Translations under genes and position numbers: made by a program
Notes under the pieces: model-generated
What the model was told of the DNA's origin: nothing
Seen by the model: only the letters and a program-made list of their open reading frames with translations
Databases searched by the model: none
Part shown: positions 16,169 through 21,841 of the stretch, one piece after another
Position numbering within the stretch: position 1 is the stretch's first letter
Layout of the letters: every line of letters starts with the position of its first letter
Source of the DNA: a virus
Strand: one strand, 5' to 3'
Length of the DNA: 21,841 nt
Virus record (IMG/VR): IMGVR_UViG_3300040801_000125
Location: 1-21,841 of that record

Positions 16169-16666
16169 TTAAGCTCCTGGGATCGTGAGAAGGTTGCGCC
16201 GCTTGGCCCGCTTGAAGTTGTCTTGCAGCACGACGTGCGTTGAGCCCTGCTGGTCACCCTCGTTGGCGATCAGAAGGTCAGATGCTGAGACGCTTTCCTC
16301 GGGGGGCGGCGGTGGCGCAGCAATCTCCTCCTCGACTTCATCCAGCTGGTCGTCGTTGTAGTCCTCGACCTCATCATTCAGGTCGTCGGCCCGGTCCTCG
16401 ACCTCATCCGCGTCATCGCGCATCCCTGTGTCGTCGGCCCCACTCGAAGAGCTATCGCCTGTCGCTTCTTGTTCTGGCCATAGGTCTTCCTGGCCATTAC
16501 GCCCCCAGGCGTCCCAGTCCTGCGCATCAGTCCCATAGATGTTGAGTCCGCCGGACCACGATCGGCGCCTCTGGGTACGTCGGGCACCTCCGGGAGGGTC
16601 AATGCCCAAATCCTTGTAGAGGTCACCAAGCGAGTCGTACTCGTTGCCTCCATACCTGTAATTCAT
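16169..16666 (-). CDS. Unidentified acidic protein upstream of the portal gene
   Basis: A protein of 165 residues. ATG at 16666 is preceded by GGAGG placed in the last codons of the preceding gene. The N-terminus is Tyr/Gly/Asp-rich (MNYRYGGNEYDSLGDLYKDLG), followed by an Arg patch (RRTQRRRSW), a Ser/Gly linker, a strongly acidic, possibly coiled-coil stretch at about 80-115, five consecutive prolines, and a basic C-terminus (FKRAKRRNLLTIPGA). T7 has small structural genes (6.7, 7.3) just before the portal gene, and a basic C-terminus is also found in gp7.3, so a minor virion or tail-assembly role is plausible. This rests on position only; no homology is claimed. Confidence 0.8.
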   Translation of the reverse strand: MNYRYGGNEYDSLGDLYKDLGIDPPGGARRTQRRRSWSGGLNIYGTDAQDWDAWGRNGQEDLWPEQEATGDSSSSGADDTGMRDDADEVEDRADDLNDEVEDYNDDQLDEVEEEIAAPPPPPEESVSASDLLIANEGDQQGSTHVVLQDNFKRAKRRNLLTIPGA

Positions 16667-16674
16667 GATGTGTT

Positions 16675-16899
16675 CTAGCCTCCAGGGTCGTCATTGGTAT
16701 TCAAGATGTCCCTGGTCTGTTCTTCGTGGATGGCCTTGAGGTATCGAACGACCTCTCGTGCCCCCACTTCCCGCCAGATACGACGCTCATCCCAAGCTGG
16801 ATCAGGGCACCGCTCAGGGAATCGCTCATCAAGCGCCTCCAAAAGGTCTCCAGGGATTCCAGGGAATGAGGTGACTTGGGGATTACTTAGGGTGTACAT
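16675..16899 (-). CDS. Small protein of unknown function (74 aa)
   Basis: ATG at 16899 follows TAGGAG by 6 bases. The protein is small, soluble-looking and charged, with DLLEALDERFPERCPDP, then DERRIWREVGAREVVRYLKAIHEEQT, likely a helix-turn-helix-sized helical unit but with no recognised motif. Its stop overlaps the spacing region of the next ribosome binding site. It lies between the endolysin and the portal module, the place of the small T7 genes 6.5-7.3. No function can be assigned. Confidence 0.75.
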   Translation of the reverse strand: MYTLSNPQVTSFPGIPGDLLEALDERFPERCPDPAWDERRIWREVGAREVVRYLKAIHEEQTRDILNTNDDPGG

Positions 16900-16929
16900 T
16901 TCGCACTCCTATATGGGGCGTCATTTTGC

Positions 16930-17547
16930 TTATCGGATCAAGGCGATAAGACCTGCAACCACCTGATCCAATCGCAACAATTGCTCGTCAATCAATTCGT
17001 CCCGAGTCATCTCCTCCTGATCGCTGGCTAACATCAGGGAATCCTCGCGGACCCGCTGAACTCGAGCTTTCCAGCCGCGCTTGAAGGTGCTCCAGGTCTT
17101 GAGCCGCTGCATGAAGGCCAAGCGTCGATCGCAGATGGCCTCGATGAGATCGGCAGTCCCGTGACGGTTGACGTGCGCTGTGACTGCGGTGAGCGTGCGG
17201 GGTCCGAACGCACCATCAGGCTTAGCACCGACGACACGCTGGACAGTCTTGGTTGCCTGACGTGGACCGCTGTTGACCGCATAGTCGAAGACGCAATAGT
17301 CCACCCCAGCAGGCAGCTGATCGCCCTTGATGGGCAGCCAATAGCGCTGGCGGTAGATGTGGGCCACCTCTTCATCGGTGATCCGCTTCAGGTCATCCAC
17401 AGTGGCGTTATCGCCCATGACCGATCGGTAGGTGCGCAGGGTGATGCCGCGATTGGTGTGCCCGCCGGGGTCAAGTGGGTGGTTCACATAGCCACCTTCC
17501 GATTCATCGAGGGCCTCGAGGGCGAAGTCGTCAAAGGTTTGTCGCAT
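16930..17547 (-). CDS. Endolysin, GH108 N-acetylmuramidase
   Basis: A protein of 205 residues. ATG at 17547 (MRQTFDDFALEAL) is preferred over a GTG five codons upstream because TGGAG lies about 9 bases before the ATG and the GTG overlaps it. The GH108 signature is clear: SEGGYVNHPLDPGGHTNRGIT with catalytic Glu17 in EGGY, then ITDEEVAHIYRQRYW, GVDYCVFDYAVNSGP and a C-terminal peptidoglycan-binding part with GAFGPRTLTAV. It cuts the glycan chain of peptidoglycan for lysis. There is no signal peptide, so a holin is needed; the small membrane protein at 13568-13828 is the only candidate here. T7 instead uses an amidase (gp3.5). The TTGACAG element lies in the 65-base gap upstream. Confidence 0.92.
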   Translation of the reverse strand: MRQTFDDFALEALDESEGGYVNHPLDPGGHTNRGITLRTYRSVMGDNATVDDLKRITDEEVAHIYRQRYWLPIKGDQLPAGVDYCVFDYAVNSGPRQATKTVQRVVGAKPDGAFGPRTLTAVTAHVNRHGTADLIEAICDRRLAFMQRLKTWSTFKRGWKARVQRVREDSLMLASDQEEMTRDELIDEQLLRLDQVVAGLIALIR

Positions 17548-17598
17548 TACGGTGGTCTCCACAGTGAGTTGTTGGAGCGTCCCTGCTCAGTGTAATTC

Positions 17599-17611
17599 CG
17601 TTCTGTCAACC
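17599..17611 (-). promoter_or_regulatory. GGTTGACAGAACG element after the reductase stop codon
   Basis: Three bases (CGG, whose GG is part of the core) separate the stop TGA from TTGACAGAACG. The 13-base core is identical to the element after the capsid gene; a related CACTGAG follows here and CAGTGAG there at nearly the same distance. No hairpin is formed here. T7 has a promoter (phi6.5) at the corresponding start of the late genes, so a late promoter or regulator site is a reasonable guess. Confidence 0.5.
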
Positions 17612-17612
17612 G

Positions 17613-19346
17613 TCAGTCACAGGTACGATCGCCGGTCACAGGATCGAACGTGCATGCCTCGACGGCTTCCTCGGGCGTCTCCTCGTCGACAGGCTGGGCC
17701 TGCAGGATGCCGAAGCGCTTGCCTGCCGCTCGGAAGGTGGTCATGCCCTTGGCGCCATCCATGTAGCCCTGCAGGTACAAGCCTTTGAACTCGTCGTAGG
17801 GCACTTGATCGCCGACGTTGCAGGTCTTGGAGCAAGCAGAATCGACCCACTGCTGAGCCACGGCCAGAACATTGACGTGTTGCTCGGCGGTGACTTCATC
17901 GGCAGTGGCTCCCCGAATCCCAAGGAACCTGTAGCCGTAGTCCTGCACCTTCTCGATCTTGGCGCCATCGAAGGTCTGGATGGTCCGCTGGTACTCGAGG
18001 GTGTAAGGGGGCTCGATGCCTGAGGACACGTTGTCGGCGGTGATCGAGATGGTCCCTGTCGGCGCGATGGACAGCAGGTGACTGTTGCGGATACCGAACT
18101 TCAGCACTGCGTCCCGAATCTCAGCAGGCATGCGCTGCATGAAGCCAGACTGGATGTACTTCTCCCGGTCCAACAGCGGGAAACTGCCCTTCTCCTTGGC
18201 CAGGTTGATGCTGGCGTTGTAGGTCTCCCAAGCGATGAACGAGAGCACGTCAGCCTCAGCCTCGAGGAACGCCTGCGTGCCGTAGCGATACCCGCAGGCT
18301 TCCAGGGCGTTGGCCAGGCCGGTGACGCCTAGGCCCATGCGGCGCTTGTTCTTGGCCTCGATCTCCTGCTCGGGCAACGGGTAGGTCGTGCGGTCGATCA
18401 CGTTGTCCATGGCCCGGACGACATGCGGGATGTCCTCGGCGAGCTGCCGGTAGTCGAGCCCCATCCCCTTGCCATCGTCGCGTGGCTTGAGGTACTTCAC
18501 CAGATTCCAAGAGCCCAACAAGCAGGCACCGAACGGGGGCAGCGGCTGCTCTCCGCAAGGATTTGTGGCAGCGATCTGCTCGCAGTACCAGAGGTTGTTC
18601 TCTTCGTTGATCCTGTCGATGAAGAGCACGCCGGGCTCAGCCCAGTCCCAATTGGTGCGCATGATCTCGTCCCAGAGATCGGTGGGGTCAATCCATTCGT
18701 AGATGCGCCCGTCGAAGCGCAGCGGGAACTTCTGGCCTCGCTCGAGGTGATCCATGAACTCATCGGTGACACCGACGGAGATGTTGAAGCCGTTGAGCTT
18801 GTCGCTGTTGCGCTTGGCGCGGATGAACTGGAGGATGTCCGGGTGGTCGATCCGCAGCACAGCCATCTGAGCACCTCGGCGGTGACCGCTGGAGGCAATG
18901 GTCTGACAGACGGCATCGAAGATCGACATGAAGCTGACAGGGCCACTGGCCTGACTGTCGAGCGACTTGATGCGATCCCCTCGGGGGCGAATGTTCGAGA
19001 AGTCGTAGCCGATGCCTCCACCGAGGCGCATGGTCTCCGCAGCTTCAGTCGCGCGCTGCATGATGCTGGCCATGGAGTCTTCGATGGCGCCACTGACGAA
19101 GCAGTTGTAAGCGGTGACGGTCTTGAGGGCGCCCATGGCGGACTGGACTCGGCCCCCAGCGAGGAACCCCTGATCCAGCAGGATCGGCTTGAGCGCCCGG
19201 AAGTGCTCAGGGTTATCGGCCAAGGCCCCAGCGTTTCGGACCATCGCATCCCTGAAGTTCTCGCCGTCTTGGCGATACTTCATCTGGTGCATCTCTCGAG
19301 CCAGCGGGGTGACCGGCCCGTACACAATGTGGTTCTTCTCTGTCAT
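17613..19346 (-). CDS. nrdJ: Class II (adenosylcobalamin-dependent) ribonucleotide reductase
   Basis: A protein of 577 residues that should reduce ribonucleotides to deoxyribonucleotides with a B12-derived radical. The central motif NPCGEQPLPPFGACLLGS gives the thiyl-radical Cys264 with Asn262 and Glu266, and Cys275, which with Cys82 (in YNCFVSGAI) fits the active-site disulfide pair. RLGGGIGYDFSNIRPRG and RRGAQMAVLRIDHPDI are typical barrel motifs. There is no N-terminal ATP-cone and no NrdB-like small subunit gene beside it, both consistent with class II. The C-terminus carries two cysteines (C565 and C576), a candidate for the redox-relay pair, although the spacing is wider than usual. It is the last gene of the metabolic block. 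ATG at 19346 has only a weak purine-rich upstream sequence. A functional enzyme implies a host that makes or imports cobalamin. Confidence 0.93.
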   Translation of the reverse strand: MTEKNHIVYGPVTPLAREMHQMKYRQDGENFRDAMVRNAGALADNPEHFRALKPILLDQGFLAGGRVQSAMGALKTVTAYNCFVSGAIEDSMASIMQRATEAAETMRLGGGIGYDFSNIRPRGDRIKSLDSQASGPVSFMSIFDAVCQTIASSGHRRGAQMAVLRIDHPDILQFIRAKRNSDKLNGFNISVGVTDEFMDHLERGQKFPLRFDGRIYEWIDPTDLWDEIMRTNWDWAEPGVLFIDRINEENNLWYCEQIAATNPCGEQPLPPFGACLLGSWNLVKYLKPRDDGKGMGLDYRQLAEDIPHVVRAMDNVIDRTTYPLPEQEIEAKNKRRMGLGVTGLANALEACGYRYGTQAFLEAEADVLSFIAWETYNASINLAKEKGSFPLLDREKYIQSGFMQRMPAEIRDAVLKFGIRNSHLLSIAPTGTISITADNVSSGIEPPYTLEYQRTIQTFDGAKIEKVQDYGYRFLGIRGATADEVTAEQHVNVLAVAQQWVDSACSKTCNVGDQVPYDEFKGLYLQGYMDGAKGMTTFRAAGKRFGILQAQPVDEETPEEAVEACTFDPVTGDRTCD

Positions 19347-19352
19347 GGGGTT

Positions 19353-19363
19353 CTCTCTGTCAA
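19353..19363 (-). promoter_or_regulatory. TTGACAGAGAG element before the reductase gene
   Basis: It starts 2 bases after the TGA stop of the MazG-like gene and fills the gap to the reductase ATG. It shares TTGACAGA with the elements at 12266 and 17599. Part of it (GAGAGA) may serve as a weak ribosome binding site, which could by itself explain the similarity. Confidence 0.35.
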
Positions 19364-19365
19364 CT

Positions 19366-19818
19366 TCAATCGGTAGCGGTGGGGAAGATCAAGGACTCGA
19401 TGTCGGGCTCTTGGTAGTTCGGCCCCTTCATGACCTTGCCGGTCTCCCGATCACGGATAGGCTGGCCATCGAACCCCAGCTTGCTCATGTTGGATTGATG
19501 GACCGCTTGGATCACTTGTTCTCCAAGCTCAGCCTCCTCCAGGGCACTCGCGGTCTTGATGGCAGTCGCTGCCGCCTCACGCAACACATCGAGGTGAGCC
19601 TGGGGGATGTCTTCCTGTTCGATGGGGTTCAAGCGGAACGCTCGGTCATAGCCGGTAGTGACGTAGGCCAGGTCAGCCAGTTCCTTCATCAAATGGGCAC
19701 AGGCTTCCTTGACTTCCTTGGTCTCCTCATCGATCAGGTTGGCCCACAGCTCGGGGTCATCCGGTGGAGTGAACACAGCACAGAACTCATCGAGCATCTC
19801 GGGGAGGGATTGACTCAT
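19366..19818 (-). CDS. MazG-like nucleotide pyrophosphohydrolase
   Basis: A protein of 150 residues. ATG at 19818 has GTGAGG about 9 bases upstream. The all-alpha NTP pyrophosphatase signature is present: EETKE (E31, E32, E35) and, 10 residues on, ELAD (E46, D49), the four acidic residues that bind Mg2+. The C-terminal half, with VHQSNMSKLGFDGQPI and GKVMKGPNYQEPD, is typical of phage enzymes of the MazG/PRA-PH (HisE-like) group. Such enzymes split nucleoside triphosphates or related nucleotides to monophosphate and pyrophosphate; the substrate here is unknown. Clustered with exonuclease and reductase it probably tunes the nucleotide pool. Confidence 0.85.
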   Translation of the reverse strand: MSQSLPEMLDEFCAVFTPPDDPELWANLIDEETKEVKEACAHLMKELADLAYVTTGYDRAFRLNPIEQEDIPQAHLDVLREAAATAIKTASALEEAELGEQVIQAVHQSNMSKLGFDGQPIRDRETGKVMKGPNYQEPDIESLIFPTATD

Positions 19819-19827
19819 CGTTTGGCC

Positions 19828-20094
19828 TCACAGTGGGGAATAGGTTGGGTGAAGATCGTCGGGCTCCGCGACCGCTGCCGGGTGGTTCGCCTTGACGACG
19901 CGATCGAGCTGATACTCAAGGTAATGAATGGCCTTCTGCAGGTCTTCCTCTCGGTCATCCTTCGAGCGCAAGAGATACTTCAGGGCATTGCCTTCCCAGA
20001 AGTTCAGCCCGTACTCTTCGATGATGTCCCAGGGCTGGATGCTGTGCTGCTTGTAGTGGTTGCCGCCTACTTGGTAGGCTCGCGGGTTGGACAT
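19828..20094 (-). CDS. DUF3310 family protein
   Basis: An 88-residue protein. The ATG at 20094 (MSNPRAYQVGGNHYK) follows GGGAGG by about 9 bases; a longer frame upstream is low-complexity and lacks support. The DUF3310 pattern is nearly complete: VGGNHYKQHSIQPWDIIEEYGLNFWEGNALKY, RSKDDREEDLQKAIHYLEYQLD. The family is common in phages, often next to nucleotide-metabolism genes, and its members are sometimes annotated as nucleotide kinases, but the biochemical role is not established. Its stop is about 9 bases from the MazG-like start, so the two are translated from one message. Confidence 0.9.
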   Translation of the reverse strand: MSNPRAYQVGGNHYKQHSIQPWDIIEEYGLNFWEGNALKYLLRSKDDREEDLQKAIHYLEYQLDRVVKANHPAAVAEPDDLHPTYSPL

Positions 20095-20180
20095 GCTTGT
20101 GGCCTCCCAGGGTTGGGCTGAATGAGCTGAGGGAACGCTAGGCACAGGTAGGCCACAGCGTCGACGTTCATGAGGTTGAT

Positions 20181-20202
20181 CGGGGGAATGGGAACTCCCC
20201 CG
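20181..20202 (-). terminator. GC-rich hairpin between exonuclease and DUF3310 genes
   Basis: Minus strand: CGGGGGAG, a short loop, TTCCCCCG, an 8-bp stem with one G-T pair. It lies about 20 bases after the exonuclease stop in a 127-base gap. No T-run follows, so it may be a weak or factor-dependent terminator, or a 3' stabiliser of the upstream message. The rest of the gap holds nothing I can identify apart from the DUF3310 ribosome binding site. Confidence 0.4.
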
Positions 20203-20221
20203 GTTCGATGCGTGGGTACTG

Positions 20222-20980
20222 CTAGCCTTCGGGTGTCCATGGGCGCACCCCTCGCTTCTTGCTGTACTCACCCTTGCGGAGAATCCTTGCGACCTGCGCC
20301 TGGACCAGTGCTTCCTCTGCTGAGGACTTGGCCTTGACATAGGCAGGCACGATGACGTCCTTCCAGATCGCTGAGATGTCCTTGCTGTCGATCTTCCCGT
20401 CGTCCGGCAGGAGCGCTTGGGCGCGCTTGGGGCCGATCCCTGGGCAGCCTGAGTAGCCGTCAGTGGTATCGCCGGTCAGCGCCTGGTACAGGTGCCACCA
20501 GTTGGCCTCAGGTTCGCTGATCTCCAAGACATCACTCTCGAGATCACGTAGGTACCTACATGGGATGGTCTTCAGGTCTTTGTCGATCGACCAGACGATG
20601 CTGTCGCCCTTGTGACTGCCGGTTGCCCAGACCCCTAGGATGTCATCACCTTCCAAGGACGGAACCACGAGGGCACCGAGGTTGGCGATCAGGTGTTCCC
20701 GGATGGCGATCAGGGCTAGGGGCTTCTTACCTCCCTTCCTGTTTTCCTTGTAGGTCGGCAGGATGTCCTTGCGCCAATTCCAAGCGGTATCCGTGAGGGC
20801 CAGTTGGTAGCCGTCAGCTCCGACGGTTTCCACGGCTTGGTCAATCCATCGTTCCGCTGTGTCAACTGCACGGTCGGCGTCGACATGCCAGGTCCAGAAG
20901 CCCGGCTCCCATTCGATGGCTTCCTCGATGACCTGCGCAGCCTTGTAGGCCACGACGTCAGCATCAATCAGTAGCATCAT
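20222..20980 (-). CDS. 5'-3' exonuclease, T7 gp6-like
   Basis: A protein of 252 residues (T7 gp6 is about 300). The ATG at 20980 overlaps the PhoH stop (ATGA) and has AGGAG 8 bases upstream; a second ATG follows directly. An earlier in-frame start lies inside the PhoH gene. FEN/PIN nuclease features: IDAD (D6, D8), NWRKDILPTYKENRKGGKKP, LEGDD (about 109-113), IDKDLKTIP, and GDTTDGYSGCPGIGPKRAQ (about 170-188), the metal-binding acidic residues plus helix-hairpin DNA-binding motif. ANWWHLYQALTGDTTDGYSG closely matches T7 gp6. In T7 this enzyme degrades host DNA and removes RNA primers, feeding nucleotides to replication. Confidence 0.93.
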   Translation of the reverse strand: MMLLIDADVVAYKAAQVIEEAIEWEPGFWTWHVDADRAVDTAERWIDQAVETVGADGYQLALTDTAWNWRKDILPTYKENRKGGKKPLALIAIREHLIANLGALVVPSLEGDDILGVWATGSHKGDSIVWSIDKDLKTIPCRYLRDLESDVLEISEPEANWWHLYQALTGDTTDGYSGCPGIGPKRAQALLPDDGKIDSKDISAIWKDVIVPAYVKAKSSAEEALVQAQVARILRKGEYSKKRGVRPWTPEG

Positions 20981-21687
20981 CGCGTGTTCTCCTGTTGCTC
21001 GTAGTCCATCCAGTTGACGATGAAACGCTTGCACAGGCTCGAGCGCACGATGTCACTGGCGCTGAAGTCCACCACCGGCACATCCATATCGTACTGCTGG
21101 ATGATCTTCAGGAGAGTGGTGAGCCCTGATCGGCCTTTGAGATCGGACTGGAGCACGTCGCCGTTGACAACGACCGTGGTGTCCTCGCCGAGCCGAGTGA
21201 CGAACATCTTCATCTGATCAGGCGTGGTGTTCTGGGCCTCATCGAGTAGGACGAAGGAGCTGTTGAACGAGCGCCCCCGCATGGTCTCGAAGGGGACCAT
21301 CTCGATGGTGCCTCGCTTGAGCCCGACGTCCACTGCGCCTGCACCCATGCGTTCCCGCAAGAGGCTGAGCTGTTCAGCGAACCATTCGGACATCTTCTCG
21401 ATCATGGTGCCTGGGCGGTATCCGATCGGGCGACCACTGGCCTCATTGGGACGGGTGAGGATGATCTTGCTGATCCCGCCGAAGGCTTCACCGTCGATGT
21501 AGGCATCCGCTGCCATGATGGTGGGCACGTAGGTCTTGCCGGTCCCTGGGTAGCCCGTGGTGATCGTCATCTGGTGGGCGTTGATGGAATCAATCAGTCG
21601 ATCCTGATTGGGCGATTGGGGGATCAGAGGCGCTCGCTGCCTAGGGGCATTACTCACGAACTTCTGCTTCTTCTGCCTCTTGGTCAT
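20977..21687 (-). CDS. phoH: PhoH-like ATPase
   Basis: A protein of 236 residues from the ATG at 21687; Walker A GYPGTGKT at about 45-52 and Walker B FVLLDEAQN at about 145-153, with IILTRPNEASGRPIGYRPG between them, define the PhoH family. A GTG 10 codons later (21657), overlapping the stop of the upstream ORF, is an alternative start that would give a protein beginning MSNAPRQRAP. PhoH genes are widespread in marine phages; in bacteria some belong to the phosphate regulon and other relatives are linked to RNA helicase or ribonuclease activity. The phage role is not settled. It overlaps the exonuclease start by 4 bases, so the two are coupled. Confidence 0.9.
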   Translation of the reverse strand: MTKRQKKQKFVSNAPRQRAPLIPQSPNQDRLIDSINAHQMTITTGYPGTGKTYVPTIMAADAYIDGEAFGGISKIILTRPNEASGRPIGYRPGTMIEKMSEWFAEQLSLLRERMGAGAVDVGLKRGTIEMVPFETMRGRSFNSSFVLLDEAQNTTPDQMKMFVTRLGEDTTVVVNGDVLQSDLKGRSGLTTLLKIIQQYDMDVPVVDFSASDIVRSSLCKRFIVNWMDYEQQENTR

Positions 21688-21841
21688 TGGGAATACTGAC
21701 TCCCGTCTGCTGTTGGATGGCTTGCCAGGTCACTGGGAAACGCTTGGCGACTTCGGGCACGATGAACTGCTGGACCCACTCACGGGTTTCAGTCTGGGCA
21801 GTCGGATGGGATCGCTCGCGGATCAGGTGGAGCCAGGCCAA
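21650..21841 (-). CDS. C-terminal end of an unidentified ORF (partial at window edge)
   Basis: The frame is open from the window edge to a TAA at 21650, giving 63 codons. The first codon at the edge is TTG and need not be the start. The visible part (WVQQFIVPEVAKRF, WQAIQQQTGVSIPND, then an acidic end EAEEAEVRE) is helical and matches no family I recognise. It overlaps the PhoH ATG by 38 bases, or the alternative GTG by about 8. Given the context it probably belongs to the replication or nucleotide-metabolism block. Confidence 0.6.
   Translation of the reverse strand: MAWLHLIRERSHPTAQTETREWVQQFIVPEVAKRFPVTWQAIQQQTGVSIPNDQEAEEAEVRE

Noticed and set aside
18423-20121. Two overlapping plus-strand frames of more than 300 codons opposite the reductase and MazG/DUF3310 genes
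   Set aside because: Both are antisense to genes with clear catalytic motifs, overlap each other, and have no recognisable product.
20067-20171. A 34-codon minus-strand frame (MNVDAVAYLCLAF...) in the gap before DUF3310
   Set aside because: No ribosome binding site before its ATG, and its second half overlaps the well-supported DUF3310 start in another frame.
20861-20876. TTGACACAG within the exonuclease gene as another copy of the intergenic element
   Set aside because: It is inside coding sequence, differs after TTGACA, and matches are expected by chance.

Overview
The window is a contiguous piece of a lytic, T7-like (short-tailed, podovirus) phage genome. Every supported gene is on the minus strand, so the biological order runs from 21841 down to 1. 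The DNA is GC-rich (roughly 60% by eye) and tightly packed: most genes abut or overlap by a few bases and carry GGAGG- or GAGG-type ribosome binding sites. No integrase, insertion sequence, tRNA, CRISPR array or convincing plus-strand gene is visible. The B12-dependent ribonucleotide reductase, PhoH, MazG-like protein, T7-type exonuclease and T7-type virion genes together resemble marine podoviruses of the SIO1/cobavirus type. This placement and a proteobacterial host are inferences; nothing here identifies the host species.

Right part, nucleotide metabolism (about 21841 to 17613): the end of an unidentified ORF, a PhoH-type ATPase, a T7 gp6-like 5'-3' exonuclease, a DUF3310 protein, a MazG-like pyrophosphohydrolase and a class II ribonucleotide reductase. 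These would degrade host DNA, sanitise or hydrolyse nucleotides and make dNTPs for phage replication. No RNA polymerase, DNA polymerase or helicase lies in the window; they would be expected beyond the right edge if present.

Middle, lysis and head (17547 to 12280): a GH108 N-acetylmuramidase endolysin, two small unidentified proteins, then portal (gp8-like), scaffold (gp9-like), a small holin-like membrane protein inserted between scaffold and capsid, a hairpin-rich 235-base noncoding leader, and the major capsid (gp10-like). A strong intrinsic terminator follows the capsid, at the place where T7 has T-phi.

Left part, tail and ejection apparatus (12132 to 1): tail tubular proteins A and B (gp11, gp12), a gp13-like GNAT-fold protein, and three internal virion proteins (gp14-, gp15- and gp16-like). 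The gp15-position protein ends in an intact M23 (LytM) peptidase domain, while the gp16-position protein shows no lytic transglycosylase domain at its N-terminus as T7 gp16 does. The last gene is a tail fibre with a T7 gp17-type N-terminus and a long Ala/Ser-rich repetitive shaft. It is open from 1457 to the left edge and therefore partial.

The noncoding DNA holds the least explained signals: a TTGACAGA(A/G) element placed 2-3 bases after three different stop codons, including both sides of the reductase gene; a 37-base near-perfect palindrome in front of the tail fibre; and a cluster of hairpins and short direct repeats in front of the capsid gene.
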